DNA from: CAUPWF01 sp036656795
GTDB lineage: Bacteria > Bacillota > Clostridia > Lachnospirales > Lachnospiraceae
Length of the DNA stretch: 64,000 nt
Assembly (NCBI GenBank): GCA_036656795.1
Contig: JAVXHR010000006.1
Coordinates: 1 to 64,000, forward strand
Direction: 5' to 3'
The stretch's first letter is position 1; each line of letters begins with the position of its first letter. The notes beneath the pieces are model-generated. The model searched no databases and was not told where the DNA came from. It worked only from the letters and a program-made list of their open reading frames with translations. Shown here one piece after another: positions 7,763 through 17,334 of this stretch. The translations under genes were made by a program, and so were the position numbers.

Positions 7763-7846
7763 TTTGTTACATAGTAATAATTTTTTTTACACGTAGGTTA
7801 GTTAAAACTAATCAAAATTAGAAATGAACAACTGGGAGGAGAAAGA

Positions 7847-10024
7847 ATGTCGATGAAAATTGCACTTGCAGGAAATCCAAACTGCGGAAAAACAACTTTA
7901 TTCAATGCATTAACCGGTTCTAATCAATTTGTTGGAAACTGGCCGGGAGTAACAGTGGAAAAGAAAGAAGGAAAACTAAAAGAACATAAGGGGGTTACCA
8001 TTATTGATCTACCGGGTATCTATTCGTTATCCCCTTATACATTAGAAGAAGTAGTTGCAAGAAATTACTTGGTTATGGAGCGACCAGATATAATTCTTAA
8101 TATTATAGATGGGACTAATCTGGAACGGAATCTTTATCTAACAACACAATTACTGGAATTGGGGATTCCAGTAATTGTGGCCATGAATATGATTGATATT
8201 ATAAAAAAAAATGGAGATAAGATTGATTGTAAGCAATTAGAAAAAGAACTGGGGTGTCTGGTGATAGAAATATCAGCACTAAAGGGCATAGGAATTGCCA
8301 ATATCATCCGTCAGTTATTGCAGATTTCTCCACAGGACATAATTTTGCCCAAGCACCAATTTTCAGATAAAGTAGAGAGTACATTGGAATATATGAAGAA
8401 AGTGGTCTCACATATGGTTCCGGAAGCACAACAAAGGTGGTATGCAATTAAGATATTTGAGCGAGATAAAAAAGTAAGGGAGCAATTGGTGATAGAAGAA
8501 AAAGAAGTATTCTGTATAGAAGAATGCATTAAAGAGTGTGAAAGTATATTAGAAGATGATGCGGAGAGTATAATTACTAATGAGCGTTATCTCTATATTG
8601 CCACTATAATAGACGACTGTTTTATAAAAAAAAATCAAGGTGGAATGACTCGATCAGATAGAATTGATAGAATTGTAACTAATCGATTTTGGGCATTACC
8701 AATCTTTGTATTAGTTATGTTTGTAGTCTACTATGTATCTGTTACAACCATTGGGACACTTCTTACGGACTGGACAAATGATACTTTGTTTGGAACTTAT
8801 ATTATTCCATTGGCCCAACAGGGACTGGATACAATTGGGTGTGCGCCATGGTTATCAGGGTTGTTAGTAGATGGAATCTTAAGTGGTGTAGGAGCCGTGC
8901 TTGGGTTTGTTCCACAGATGTTTGTGCTATTTGCATTCTTGGCGTTTTTAGAGGCAAGTGGTTATATGGCGCGTATTGCATTTATTATGGATAGAATCTT
9001 TCGCAAGTTTGGTTTATCGGGGAAATCATTTATTCCAATGCTTATTGGCACAGGTTGTGGAGTGCCAGGAATTATGGCGTCTAGAACCATTGAGAATGAT
9101 CGTGACCGCAGAATGACAATTATGACGACTACCTTTATTCCTTGTGGAGCAAAATTGCCAATTATTGCTTTAATTGCAGGAGCACTATTTAATGGGGCAG
9201 CGTGGGTCGCACCAAGTGCATATTTTGTCGGGATTGCAGCAGTGATAGTGTCGGGAATCATCTTAAAGAAGACAAAGATGTTTGGAGGGGAACCGGCACC
9301 ATTTGTAATAGAATTACCAGCATATCATATGCCTACCATATCGAATATAGTTTATAGTACATGGGAGCGTGGCTGGTCTTTTATAAAAAAAGCAGGAACG
9401 ATTATCTTATTATCTACAATTTTTGTGTGGTTTACCTCTAACTTTGGATATGTAGATGGTCAGATTGTTATGGTGGAACATATCAGTGATGGATTATTGG
9501 CATGGCTAGGCAGTGCAATCTGCGTTCTATTCAAACCATTGGGGTGGGGAGATTGGAAATCAACAGTTGCGGTAATTACAGGATTGATTGCGAAGGAGAA
9601 TGTGGTAGGGACATTTGGTGTGCTCTATGGATTTGGAGAAGTGGCTGAAAATGGGAATCAGATATGGGGTTCTTTGGCAGGAAGTATGACAGGAGCGGCG
9701 GCATATTCGTTTTTAGTGTTTAACTTATTGTGCGCCCCTTGTTTTGCAGCGATGGGAGCAATCAAACGAGAGATGAACAGTAAAAAATGGTTTTGGTTTG
9801 CAATTGGATATCAGACAGGCCTTGCTTATGTTGTTTCTTTTTGTATTTATCAGATAGGAACATTGATAGTGGTGGGAACCGTAAGTATTGGTACCATTAT
9901 TGTGGGGATTGGTATGGTGATTGGTATTGTACTTATTATTACAACAATGCGCAGAGATAAGAGAAATGGAAAATCTATACAGTGTGGGGGGGACTGCAAA
10001 TACTGTGGAGGTCATTGTCATTAG
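7847..10024 (+). CDS. feoB: Ferrous iron transporter FeoB
   Basis: 725 residues. An N-terminal G-protein domain carries G1 (GNPNCGKTT, residues 9-17), G3 (DLPGIYSL from residue 54), G4 (NMID, 114-117) and G5 (SALKG). A helical spacer and a membrane domain follow, with duplicated Gate motifs (MLIGTGCGVPGIMASR, then FIPCGAKLPI). The C-terminus ends in a cysteine-rich tail (CGGDCKYCGGHCH). Loss of those cysteines would not be expected to affect the GTPase fold, so the tail may bind metal. It imports Fe(II) at the cytoplasmic membrane, with the two FeoA proteins upstream. GGAGG lies 7 nt before the ATG. Confidence 0.97.
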   Translation: MSMKIALAGNPNCGKTTLFNALTGSNQFVGNWPGVTVEKKEGKLKEHKGVTIIDLPGIYSLSPYTLEEVVARNYLVMERPDIILNIIDGTNLERNLYLTTQLLELGIPVIVAMNMIDIIKKNGDKIDCKQLEKELGCLVIEISALKGIGIANIIRQLLQISPQDIILPKHQFSDKVESTLEYMKKVVSHMVPEAQQRWYAIKIFERDKKVREQLVIEEKEVFCIEECIKECESILEDDAESIITNERYLYIATIIDDCFIKKNQGGMTRSDRIDRIVTNRFWALPIFVLVMFVVYYVSVTTIGTLLTDWTNDTLFGTYIIPLAQQGLDTIGCAPWLSGLLVDGILSGVGAVLGFVPQMFVLFAFLAFLEASGYMARIAFIMDRIFRKFGLSGKSFIPMLIGTGCGVPGIMASRTIENDRDRRMTIMTTTFIPCGAKLPIIALIAGALFNGAAWVAPSAYFVGIAAVIVSGIILKKTKMFGGEPAPFVIELPAYHMPTISNIVYSTWERGWSFIKKAGTIILLSTIFVWFTSNFGYVDGQIVMVEHISDGLLAWLGSAICVLFKPLGWGDWKSTVAVITGLIAKENVVGTFGVLYGFGEVAENGNQIWGSLAGSMTGAAAYSFLVFNLLCAPCFAAMGAIKREMNSKKWFWFAIGYQTGLAYVVSFCIYQIGTLIVVGTVSIGTIIVGIGMVIGIVLIITTMRRDKRNGKSIQCGGDCKYCGGHCH

Positions 10025-10092
10025 GGCAAGTTTACTTTAAGAGAAACTTATGCTATATTTAAAAAACACGAAAAAGAAAGAGGCATAACCCT

Positions 10093-11265
10093 ATGGTTAC
10101 AATATTATTGATTATTATCTATCTGTCATTTATTAGTTTGGGATTGCCGGATGCCTTATTGGGGTCGGCATGGCCAAGTATGTATGAAGGATTACAAGTG
10201 CCCATGTCTTATGCAGGTGTGATATCTATGCTGATTGCAGGAGGGACGATTGTATCCAGTCTGCAAAGTAATCGACTGATAAAAAAGCTAGGCACAGGGA
10301 AAGTGACGGCAATTAGTGTGGGAATAACCGCTACGGCGTTATTTGGATTTTCAATATCGCATTCATTTTTAGCATTGTGCATCTGGGCAATTCCCTATGG
10401 ACTTGGTGCAGGTTCAGTAGATGCAGCACTGAATAATTTTGTGGCATTACATTATAAGGCGCGACATATGAGCTGGCTACATTGTTTCTGGGGTGTGGGG
10501 GCTACATTTGGCCCTTATATTATGGGGTTTTGTCTAACAGGAGGAATGAGATGGAATTCGGGATACCGGATTGTGTTTGTGATTCAGATGTTATTAACTG
10601 TGGTTCTTATCTGCACCATTCCACTTTGGAAAAAAAGTAGTGATAGGATTCAAGATGCACATAAATCACACAAAAATCTGCGTGTGAAAGAATTGATACA
10701 GATTCCGGGAGCGTTCTTTGCATTACTTGCATTTTTTGCATATTGTTCATTAGAAGCTACAACGGGGTTATGGGGGAGTATCTATATGGTGAAAGGTCGT
10801 GGAATCTCTAATGAGATGGCAGCCACATGGACTTCTTTGTTTTATTTAGGTATTACCCTAGGAAGATTCTTAAGTGGGTTTATAACAATGAAGCTAGGCG
10901 ATAAAAAGATGATTCGCTTAGGACAGGGTATTGCAGTCAGTGGAGTATTGCTTTTGTTATTACCAGCAGGGGATATGATATTATGTATTGGGTTTATAGC
11001 TATTGGGCTTGGATGTGCACCTATATTTCCGAGTTTATTACATGCGACACCCGTTCATTTTGGTGAAGAATTGTCCCAGGCAATTATGGGGATACAGATG
11101 GCCTGTGCTTATGTTGGAAGTACGTTTATGCCACCATTGGTTGGGTTGGCAGTAGAGCATATTCATATGAAATTATATCCCCTTTTTTTGAGTGCGTTGC
11201 TACTGCTTATGATTATAATGGTGGAGAAATTAAATAAAAAAGCAAAACAACATATCGTGAATTAA
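10093..11265 (+). CDS. Major facilitator superfamily transporter
   Basis: 390 residues and about twelve hydrophobic segments, with the MFS loop 2-3 region around SNRLIKKLGTGKVTAISVG. The opening SLGLPDALLGSAWP resembles the FucP/YfkF-like group of sugar or drug MFS carriers. The substrate cannot be told. The gene stands between feoB and dltA with its own ribosome site (AAAGAGG); it might be cotranscribed with feoB (68 nt gap), though no functional link is obvious. Confidence 0.85.
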   Translation: MVTILLIIIYLSFISLGLPDALLGSAWPSMYEGLQVPMSYAGVISMLIAGGTIVSSLQSNRLIKKLGTGKVTAISVGITATALFGFSISHSFLALCIWAIPYGLGAGSVDAALNNFVALHYKARHMSWLHCFWGVGATFGPYIMGFCLTGGMRWNSGYRIVFVIQMLLTVVLICTIPLWKKSSDRIQDAHKSHKNLRVKELIQIPGAFFALLAFFAYCSLEATTGLWGSIYMVKGRGISNEMAATWTSLFYLGITLGRFLSGFITMKLGDKKMIRLGQGIAVSGVLLLLLPAGDMILCIGFIAIGLGCAPIFPSLLHATPVHFGEELSQAIMGIQMACAYVGSTFMPPLVGLAVEHIHMKLYPLFLSALLLLMIIMVEKLNKKAKQHIVN

Positions 11266-11344
11266 GAAAATTTTAAGAAAAAACAATCAATTGTTTTTAA
11301 TATTTTTATTATACTGATTTCATCGTAGAAATGAGGGAATCAAT

Positions 11345-12862
11345 ATGAATATATTAAAAAGAATCAAATATTATGCAATGATACAACCTAATCACATTGC
11401 TATACAGACAGATGATGCATTACTTACTTATCGAGAACTAGATCGAACGTCTGATCTGCTTGCCCAATATCTGGAACGCACTTGTGGGACAGATACATCA
11501 CCGATCTGTGTCTATGGTCATAAATCTCCCTATATGTTAATTTGCATGTTAGCTTGTGTAAAATCAGGACGAGCATATTGTCCAATCGATATATCTGTTC
11601 CGGACATTCGTACCCAATCCATATTGGATTGTGTGAATGCGCCATTGGTGTTTGCAACAGAATCCTTAGAATGTGCAGATACGCATAGGATAGAATTGGA
11701 AGAAATTAAAAAAATTATTCAATCAGAATCCGAAGGAATTGAGGAAAGCCACTGGGTAAAAGGAACAGACACCTTTTATATTATATTTACTTCAGGAAGT
11801 ACAGGGCAACCAAAAGGAGTGCAGATTACGGCAGACTGTCTAAATCATTATCTGGATTGGTCGATTGGTTTAGGTATTTCAAAAGAAGATAAAAAAGATG
11901 AATGTTTTTTAAATCAAGCTCCATTTTCGTTCGATTTATCGGTTATGGACATTTATACAAGCCTTGCAAGTGGTTCCATGTTATGGACGTTATCAAAAGA
12001 AGTGCAAAGTGATTATAAATTATTAATGCAGTCTTTAAAAGTTTCCAATGCAAGTATATGGGTATCCACACCTTCTTTTGCGGATATCTGTCTTTCGGAT
12101 AAGCAATTCAATGGAGAATGGATGCCCAATTTAAAAGCTTTTTTGTTTTGTGGGGAGACATTAACTCCTAATACGGCACGCAGATTACAAGAACGGTTTC
12201 CAAGTGTGAAAATCGTAAATACTTATGGACCCACAGAATCAACGGTTGCAGTAACAGACGTGTATATTACTCCAAGATATGTGGAAGCAAACACATCACT
12301 TCCGGTAGGTGTCGCAAAGCCCGGAACAATAATAGAGGTACGTAAAGCCAATGGCTGTATTGCAAAAGATGGGGAAAAGGGAGAGATTATTATCTTGGGA
12401 GATACGGTTAGTACAGGATATTATAAAGATTCTAAAACCAGTGAAAACGCATTCTTTATACGAGAGGTAGACGGAAAAATGGTACGTGGATATCATACGG
12501 GAGATGAGGGATATCTTCAAGACCAGATGCTCTACTACTGTGGAAGAATGGATTCGCAGGTGAAATTACATGGATATCGGATAGAACTAGAAGACATTGA
12601 ACAGAACATGATGAGATTAGATACCATTTCCAAAGTGGTAGTATTACCCAATGAAAAAGATGGAAAAGTAAGAAGTTTAAGTGCTTATCTCGTATATAAA
12701 CAGAAGATAGAGGATAGAACAAAGACAATGAGTCTTCTTAAAAAACAGTTAAAGGAGTTCCTTCCGGAGTATATGATTCCTAAAAAATTCGTGTTTTTAG
12801 AACAATTACCATTAACTGTGAATGGTAAAATTGATAGGAAACAGCTAGGAGGGCTGGCATAG
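11345..12862 (+). CDS. dltA: D-alanine--D-alanyl carrier protein ligase DltA
   Basis: 505-residue adenylate-forming enzyme. Core motifs are IIFTSGSTGQPKGV (A3, about residue 150), NTYGPTEST (A5), GYHTGDEG (A7), GRMDSQVKLHGYRIELEDIE (A8) and NGKIDRKQL (A10 lysine) near the end. The DltA-type signature NQAPFSFDLSVMD is present. It activates D-alanine with ATP and loads it onto the DltC phosphopantetheine in the cytosol. It is the first gene of the dlt operon, overlapping dltB by one base, and starts the pathway that puts positive charge on teichoic acids. Confidence 0.95.
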   Translation: MNILKRIKYYAMIQPNHIAIQTDDALLTYRELDRTSDLLAQYLERTCGTDTSPICVYGHKSPYMLICMLACVKSGRAYCPIDISVPDIRTQSILDCVNAPLVFATESLECADTHRIELEEIKKIIQSESEGIEESHWVKGTDTFYIIFTSGSTGQPKGVQITADCLNHYLDWSIGLGISKEDKKDECFLNQAPFSFDLSVMDIYTSLASGSMLWTLSKEVQSDYKLLMQSLKVSNASIWVSTPSFADICLSDKQFNGEWMPNLKAFLFCGETLTPNTARRLQERFPSVKIVNTYGPTESTVAVTDVYITPRYVEANTSLPVGVAKPGTIIEVRKANGCIAKDGEKGEIIILGDTVSTGYYKDSKTSENAFFIREVDGKMVRGYHTGDEGYLQDQMLYYCGRMDSQVKLHGYRIELEDIEQNMMRLDTISKVVVLPNEKDGKVRSLSAYLVYKQKIEDRTKTMSLLKKQLKEFLPEYMIPKKFVFLEQLPLTVNGKIDRKQLGGLA

Positions 12863-14016
12863 TGAATTTTTTTGAGGGGTATGATTTTTATATATTTTTG
12901 ATGCTTGCACTATTACCGGCAATTGTACTTGGCCTTTGGAAGAAACCGCTTAGGTGGTACACCTTGATTCTATCAATTTTCTTTATTGGTGTAGTGTTTT
13001 ACAAGAAACCGGAACAACTGTTTTATCTGATTGTTTTTTATATGATAGAATGTATGGTTGTGAAAGGATATTTATTTTTGCGCAATAGATATGGACGTAT
13101 AGAATGGCTATATTATGTTGCTATTGGAGTAGGTATCATGCCACTGGTACTTAGTAAATGTGCTCCACTTTTTCATGGAAATATCTTTGGATTTTTAGGC
13201 ATCTCATATCTGACCTTTAAAAGTGTGCAGATGATTATTGAGATCTATGATGGAATTATTACAGAAGTTCCCTTATTAGAATATACAGGATACGTATTGT
13301 TTTTTCCAACTCTGAGCTCAGGGCCAATTGATAGAAGCCGTCGGTTTCATGAAGATTGGAATAAGGTCTATGAACGCAAGGAATATCTGAATCTTGTAGG
13401 AGATGGACTTTTCAAATTATTACTGGGACTGGTCTATAAAATCGTATTTGCGGCGATATTCTATCAAGGTGTCCAATATTTCGAACAAAGTAATACGTTG
13501 GTGTATCTGATAGGGTACGCTTATGCATATGGTGGATATATGTTTTTTGATTTTGCGGGTTATAGTCTGATGGCAATAGGAACCAGTTATATCTTAGGGG
13601 TTCGGACTCCGGATAATTTCAGAAAACCATTTTTAGCAATAGATATGAAAGATTTTTGGGATCGATGGCATATTACATTATCTCATTGGTTCCGGGATTT
13701 TATATTTTCAAGATTCATTATGAAATGTGTCAGAAAAAAATGGATAAAGAGTCGACTGACAAGGGCGTTTGTTGGATTTCTTGTAAATATGTTTTTGATG
13801 GGAATGTGGCATGGATTAAATCCGTCGTATTTGCTATATGGAATTTATCATGGAGTATTATTGGGATGTACGGAGATTTATCAGAAAAAATCAAATTTTT
13901 ATCGAAAGTATAAGGATAAGAAATCATATCAAATTGTATCATGGTTTGTTACCATGCAGATGGTTATGTTTGGATTTTTAATCTTTTCAGAGAGGATTTT
14001 AATGATATTTAAATAG
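12862..14016 (+). CDS. dltB: MBOAT D-alanyl transferase DltB
   Basis: A 384-residue multi-spanning O-acyltransferase of the MBOAT family. Key motifs are DFWDRWHITLSHWFRDF and the catalytic-histidine segment GMWHGLNPSYLLYG in the last third. It passes D-alanine from DltC across the membrane toward DltX/DltD. The start is a GTG overlapping the dltA stop codon (TAGTG), with AGGAGG upstream, which indicates translational coupling. Confidence 0.95.
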   Translation: MNFFEGYDFYIFLMLALLPAIVLGLWKKPLRWYTLILSIFFIGVVFYKKPEQLFYLIVFYMIECMVVKGYLFLRNRYGRIEWLYYVAIGVGIMPLVLSKCAPLFHGNIFGFLGISYLTFKSVQMIIEIYDGIITEVPLLEYTGYVLFFPTLSSGPIDRSRRFHEDWNKVYERKEYLNLVGDGLFKLLLGLVYKIVFAAIFYQGVQYFEQSNTLVYLIGYAYAYGGYMFFDFAGYSLMAIGTSYILGVRTPDNFRKPFLAIDMKDFWDRWHITLSHWFRDFIFSRFIMKCVRKKWIKSRLTRAFVGFLVNMFLMGMWHGLNPSYLLYGIYHGVLLGCTEIYQKKSNFYRKYKDKKSYQIVSWFVTMQMVMFGFLIFSERILMIFK

Positions 14017-14028
14017 GAGGATATGTAG

Positions 14029-14259
14029 ATGAAAGAGCAATTGTTAGAATTATTGGCAGAAATTTGCGAAGACGATGTAGTGAAAGAAGATATGGATTTA
14101 GATTTAGTGGAAACGGGATTGTTGGATTCGCTCGGATTTGCGGAGCTATTGGCATTTATAGAAGAAGAATTTCAGATTGTATTATCGCCATCAGAATTTC
14201 AACGTGAAGATATGAATACACCGAATAAAATAATTAAAATATTAGAAGCAAGAGGGTAA
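14029..14259 (+). CDS. dltC: D-alanyl carrier protein DltC
   Basis: A 76-residue acidic acyl-carrier-type protein. Ser34 in the LLDSLGFAEL motif is the phosphopantetheine attachment site. It carries D-alanine as a thioester between DltA and DltB in the cytosol. AGGAGG lies 8 nt before the ATG; it follows dltB by 12 nt and precedes dltD by 4 nt. Length and motif match the family fully. Confidence 0.96.
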   Translation: MKEQLLELLAEICEDDVVKEDMDLDLVETGLLDSLGFAELLAFIEEEFQIVLSPSEFQREDMNTPNKIIKILEARG

Positions 14260-14263
14260 TCAG

Positions 14264-15439
14264 GTGAAAAAAATAATGGCATTTCTTATGGCTGGAGTGT
14301 TGTTTATGGGAACAGCATATGGGGTACATATATATCGGTCCAATCGTCTAATATCGTATACCAATGAATTTAGTACATGGACCAATGCAAGCAAGTTTAT
14401 GTCTTCTGACGCAATGCGGACAAATCTAAATAAGGAATCTCTTGTAGTATTTGGGTCATCGGAATTTGAACATGGACTTGATACGCCTTATCACCCAAGA
14501 ACGATGTTTCAAAATGCAAAACTCAATCCCATGTTAATAGGAGCAGGGTATTATCAATGCTTAAGCCATGCAATTACACTATCTGCAATTGGAAAAAGTA
14601 TTCCAAATAAAAAAGTGGTATTATTACTATCACCAACATGGTTTCGAAAAGAAGGAGTGAATAATAAGGCATTTGCCTCTCGATTTTCAGAAAGTAGTTA
14701 TCTGGAGATGCTGAAAAACAAAGCTATTTCTTCTGATACAAAAACTTATATGGAAAAAAGAACAATTCAATTATTAGAAGTAGATGAGCCAACCAGAGAT
14801 CGTATCAAACGGTATCAACGTGTGATATCAGGGGGGGATACTTCTATATTTGACCAACTAGATTATCGGATATATGCACAATTTTTGATGGAAAAAAGTC
14901 AGGGAAAAGTGTTGGAGCAAATGGAACAGGAGGGAGTACCATCGAATGGGAAACCGGTCGTGAAAGATACTCCGATTGAATGGGAGGCTTGCATGAAGCA
15001 GGCGGAAGCAGATGGAATAACGAATAATCAAAATCCATTTTATATGAATCCCAAAAGTTTTTCTAAGATAGAGCTGAAGATGGGGAAGAAGAGAAATTGT
15101 CGAAGTGGTATTCAGGATGCATATACAAGATCTCCTGAATATGGAGATTTACGATGTTTTTTAGATGTCTGCAAAGAACAAGATATTACCCCTTTATTGG
15201 TAGCGCTTCCGGTTAATGGATATTGGTATGATTATACAGGGTTCCCATCTCATGCACGAGCAAAATATTATGAAAATATACGTTCCATTGCAAAGGAATA
15301 TGATGTACAATTAGAGGACTTATCGGATAGAGAATTCACAAAGTATTTTTTTGAAGATGGAGTACACCTTGGTGGGAAAGGATGGGTTACAGTAGATGAA
15401 TTACTTTACAATTTTTATAACAAAGATAAAAAACAATAA
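14264..15439 (+). CDS. dltD: Teichoic acid D-alanyltransferase DltD
   Basis: 391 residues with one N-terminal membrane anchor (about 4-24) and an extracytoplasmic SGNH-like domain. The serine motif is VVFGSSEFEHG (about residues 63-73), and the histidine-containing C-terminal motif reads FFEDGVHLGGKGWV. DltD accepts D-alanine outside the membrane and transfers it to teichoic acid. The start is a GTG with GAGGG upstream. The end of the gene overlaps the dltX frame. Confidence 0.94.
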   Translation: MKKIMAFLMAGVLFMGTAYGVHIYRSNRLISYTNEFSTWTNASKFMSSDAMRTNLNKESLVVFGSSEFEHGLDTPYHPRTMFQNAKLNPMLIGAGYYQCLSHAITLSAIGKSIPNKKVVLLLSPTWFRKEGVNNKAFASRFSESSYLEMLKNKAISSDTKTYMEKRTIQLLEVDEPTRDRIKRYQRVISGGDTSIFDQLDYRIYAQFLMEKSQGKVLEQMEQEGVPSNGKPVVKDTPIEWEACMKQAEADGITNNQNPFYMNPKSFSKIELKMGKKRNCRSGIQDAYTRSPEYGDLRCFLDVCKEQDITPLLVALPVNGYWYDYTGFPSHARAKYYENIRSIAKEYDVQLEDLSDREFTKYFFEDGVHLGGKGWVTVDELLYNFYNKDKKQ

Positions 15440-15557
15440 AATCTGTTGGTTTGTCTTACAAGTACTTGTCTTTTATCTGCTTATGATGATTCTGTATCTG
15501 TATCTTATGAACGCAGATTTATCAACAGCACCTAAATATATTTATTCGCAATTTTAA
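15396..15557 (+). CDS. dltX: DltX-like small membrane protein, placed after dltD
   Basis: A 53-codon frame overlapping the last 44 nt of dltD. It encodes one membrane helix (about residues 16-38) and ends in YIYSQF, matching the C-terminal F/Y-x-Y-x-x-F signature of DltX; Tyr50 corresponds to the tyrosine proposed to carry D-alanine between DltB and DltD. DltX normally lies upstream of dltA. Here nothing similar precedes dltA, so this copy probably fills the role. The exact start is uncertain, because no strong ribosome site precedes the ATG; coupling with dltD translation is plausible. Confidence 0.8.
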   Translation: MNYFTIFITKIKNNKICWFVLQVLVFYLLMMILYLYLMNADLSTAPKYIYSQF

Positions 15558-15569
15558 GGACGGGAATCT

Positions 15570-16073
15570 ATGTATAATGAATTAACAAAGAATGATATTC
15601 AGAAGATGAAAGAAGAAATTGAGTATCGGAAAATCGTAGTGCGAAAAGAAGCTTTAGAGGCTGTGAAAGAGGCAAGAGCACACGGAGATCTAAGCGAGAA
15701 TTTTGAATATCATGCTGCAAAAAAGGATAAGAATCAAAATGAGAGCAGGATGCGATATCTGGAACGTATGATTCGAACGGCACAGATTGTATCGGATGAT
15801 TCAAAAGAAGATGAGATTGGATTGAATAATACAGTGGGAATCTATTTTGAAGAAGATGCGGTACTAGAGACCTATAAATTAATTACAACTGTAAGAGGGA
15901 ACTCCCTTAGTGGTTTGATTAGCACGGAGTCCCCTCTTGGAAAAGCAATCTTAGGACATAAAGTAGGTGATCGTATCTACATTCAGGTAAATGAAAACTA
16001 TGGGTACTATGTTGTAGTCAAATCCATTGAAAATACGAAAGACGATGGAACGGATAAGATTCGCCGATTTTAG
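15570..16073 (+). CDS. GreA/GreB-family transcript cleavage factor
   Basis: 167 residues: an N-terminal coiled-coil hairpin, with the acidic tip DLSENFEY (about residues 36-43) that reaches into the RNA polymerase secondary channel, and a C-terminal FKBP-like domain carrying the SPLGKAILGHKVGD motif. It rescues backtracked polymerase. It lies 12 nt after dltX with AAGGACGGGA upstream, so it seems to be the last gene of the dlt transcript. It may be a paralogue, not the housekeeping greA. Confidence 0.9.
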   Translation: MYNELTKNDIQKMKEEIEYRKIVVRKEALEAVKEARAHGDLSENFEYHAAKKDKNQNESRMRYLERMIRTAQIVSDDSKEDEIGLNNTVGIYFEEDAVLETYKLITTVRGNSLSGLISTESPLGKAILGHKVGDRIYIQVNENYGYYVVVKSIENTKDDGTDKIRRF

Positions 16074-16077
16074 TTGC

Positions 16078-17211
16078 TTATTTATATGTAATTGTCTTTA
16101 CGTTCAGACCATTGACTTCGATATGGTCATCTACAGCAATTACAAGACACTGCCGGTCATCAATCATGCGTGTTTCTACAAGATCGGTACGTTCTGGATT
16201 TACTTTAATAATAATATCAGGAGTTTCGATATTGAACTTTCTTGTATTGGCAATGTTTGATGCCAACAAGGAAGTTTTTTCACCAATATTGGTTGCATAG
16301 TCAGTCTCAAAGGTTTCTAATTTTTCATGAGGGACGCCGCTTTGTTCAAAAAGATGTTTTACATCAGTCTGAGTTAATTCTAATGGTTCAGGATCATCTT
16401 TACGTTCTTCTATAATTCCATTTAAAGTTTCGTGAATATTTTTTACAACTTCATAATCACAATCGTCCCCCAATGTATCGGAAATTATGGCATGAAAGGT
16501 TTCCTTTTGGTTATCGGCCGACATAGGAATAGTGCTACCAAGGACATGCTCAATAAAATCGGGCTGTAATTCTTCTGGTTTTTTTGAATAATATAATACA
16601 GAATGAATATCTGTATTTCTATCATTAAATGCAGGAAATAAAAACCCTTTTACAGGAGGAGCGACCATCCAATTACGGATACAATCTTCGATACAATTAG
16701 ATTTGGCATTATAGGAAAGCCCTGCTTTTGATAATCCCACAGGACAGATACTGCATAAAATATGTTCGTATATATCATCAGAAGCATCAAATTGTGTCAT
16801 GCCATCAGAAGATTTTCCTGGAATATCATAAGCGGCATGGATCAAAATAATATAATAATTTTCGGCGGTACTATAACTCTCAATAATATTATCATAGAAC
16901 TGTTCTAGTAATGCATCATCTTGTAATTTACTATCTCTTAATTTTAATAAGCGTGCCTGAGTTCCATCAGGAGTTTCTTGAGCAAGTGGGAATTCCATAT
17001 GAAGTAGATTCTTTCCTATCGTTCCCGATAAGGTCTGTTTGAATATATCATAATACTTAAAGGATTCATCTTCCGGTAAAGAAAGAAACGCTTTTTTAAA
17101 TTCTGTTATTTTATTTTTTTCATGATCGATGTAACAACCACATATACGTGTAATAGCACAATTCTCAGGTGAAAATTGTTTTCTGATTTCTAAGACTTCT
17201 TTTTTATTCAT
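16078..17211 (-). CDS. DUF4317-family protein
   Basis: About 377 residues, soluble, no signal peptide. The opening MNKKEVLEIRKQF, then NCAITRICGCYID, is the hallmark of DUF4317, a family common in Lachnospiraceae and related Clostridia. No function is known and no catalytic motif is evident. I prefer the ATG complementary to 17209-17211 (GAGG 11 nt upstream) over an ATG 12 codons earlier, since family members begin at this point. It is convergent with the GreA-like gene, with only 4 nt between. Confidence 0.88.
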   Translation of the reverse strand: MNKKEVLEIRKQFSPENCAITRICGCYIDHEKNKITEFKKAFLSLPEDESFKYYDIFKQTLSGTIGKNLLHMEFPLAQETPDGTQARLLKLRDSKLQDDALLEQFYDNIIESYSTAENYYIILIHAAYDIPGKSSDGMTQFDASDDIYEHILCSICPVGLSKAGLSYNAKSNCIEDCIRNWMVAPPVKGFLFPAFNDRNTDIHSVLYYSKKPEELQPDFIEHVLGSTIPMSADNQKETFHAIISDTLGDDCDYEVVKNIHETLNGIIEERKDDPEPLELTQTDVKHLFEQSGVPHEKLETFETDYATNIGEKTSLLASNIANTRKFNIETPDIIIKVNPERTDLVETRMIDDRQCLVIAVDDHIEVNGLNVKTITYK

Positions 17212-17334
17212 ATTGTAGATATCCTCTTCCATTCGTTTATAAAGCAACGGAACTATCTTATCATATGCCTGTTTTATTTACAATCTTTTCATAAAAACCA
17301 CCAGTTGTTCCAATACTAGATATGAGGTGATAAA

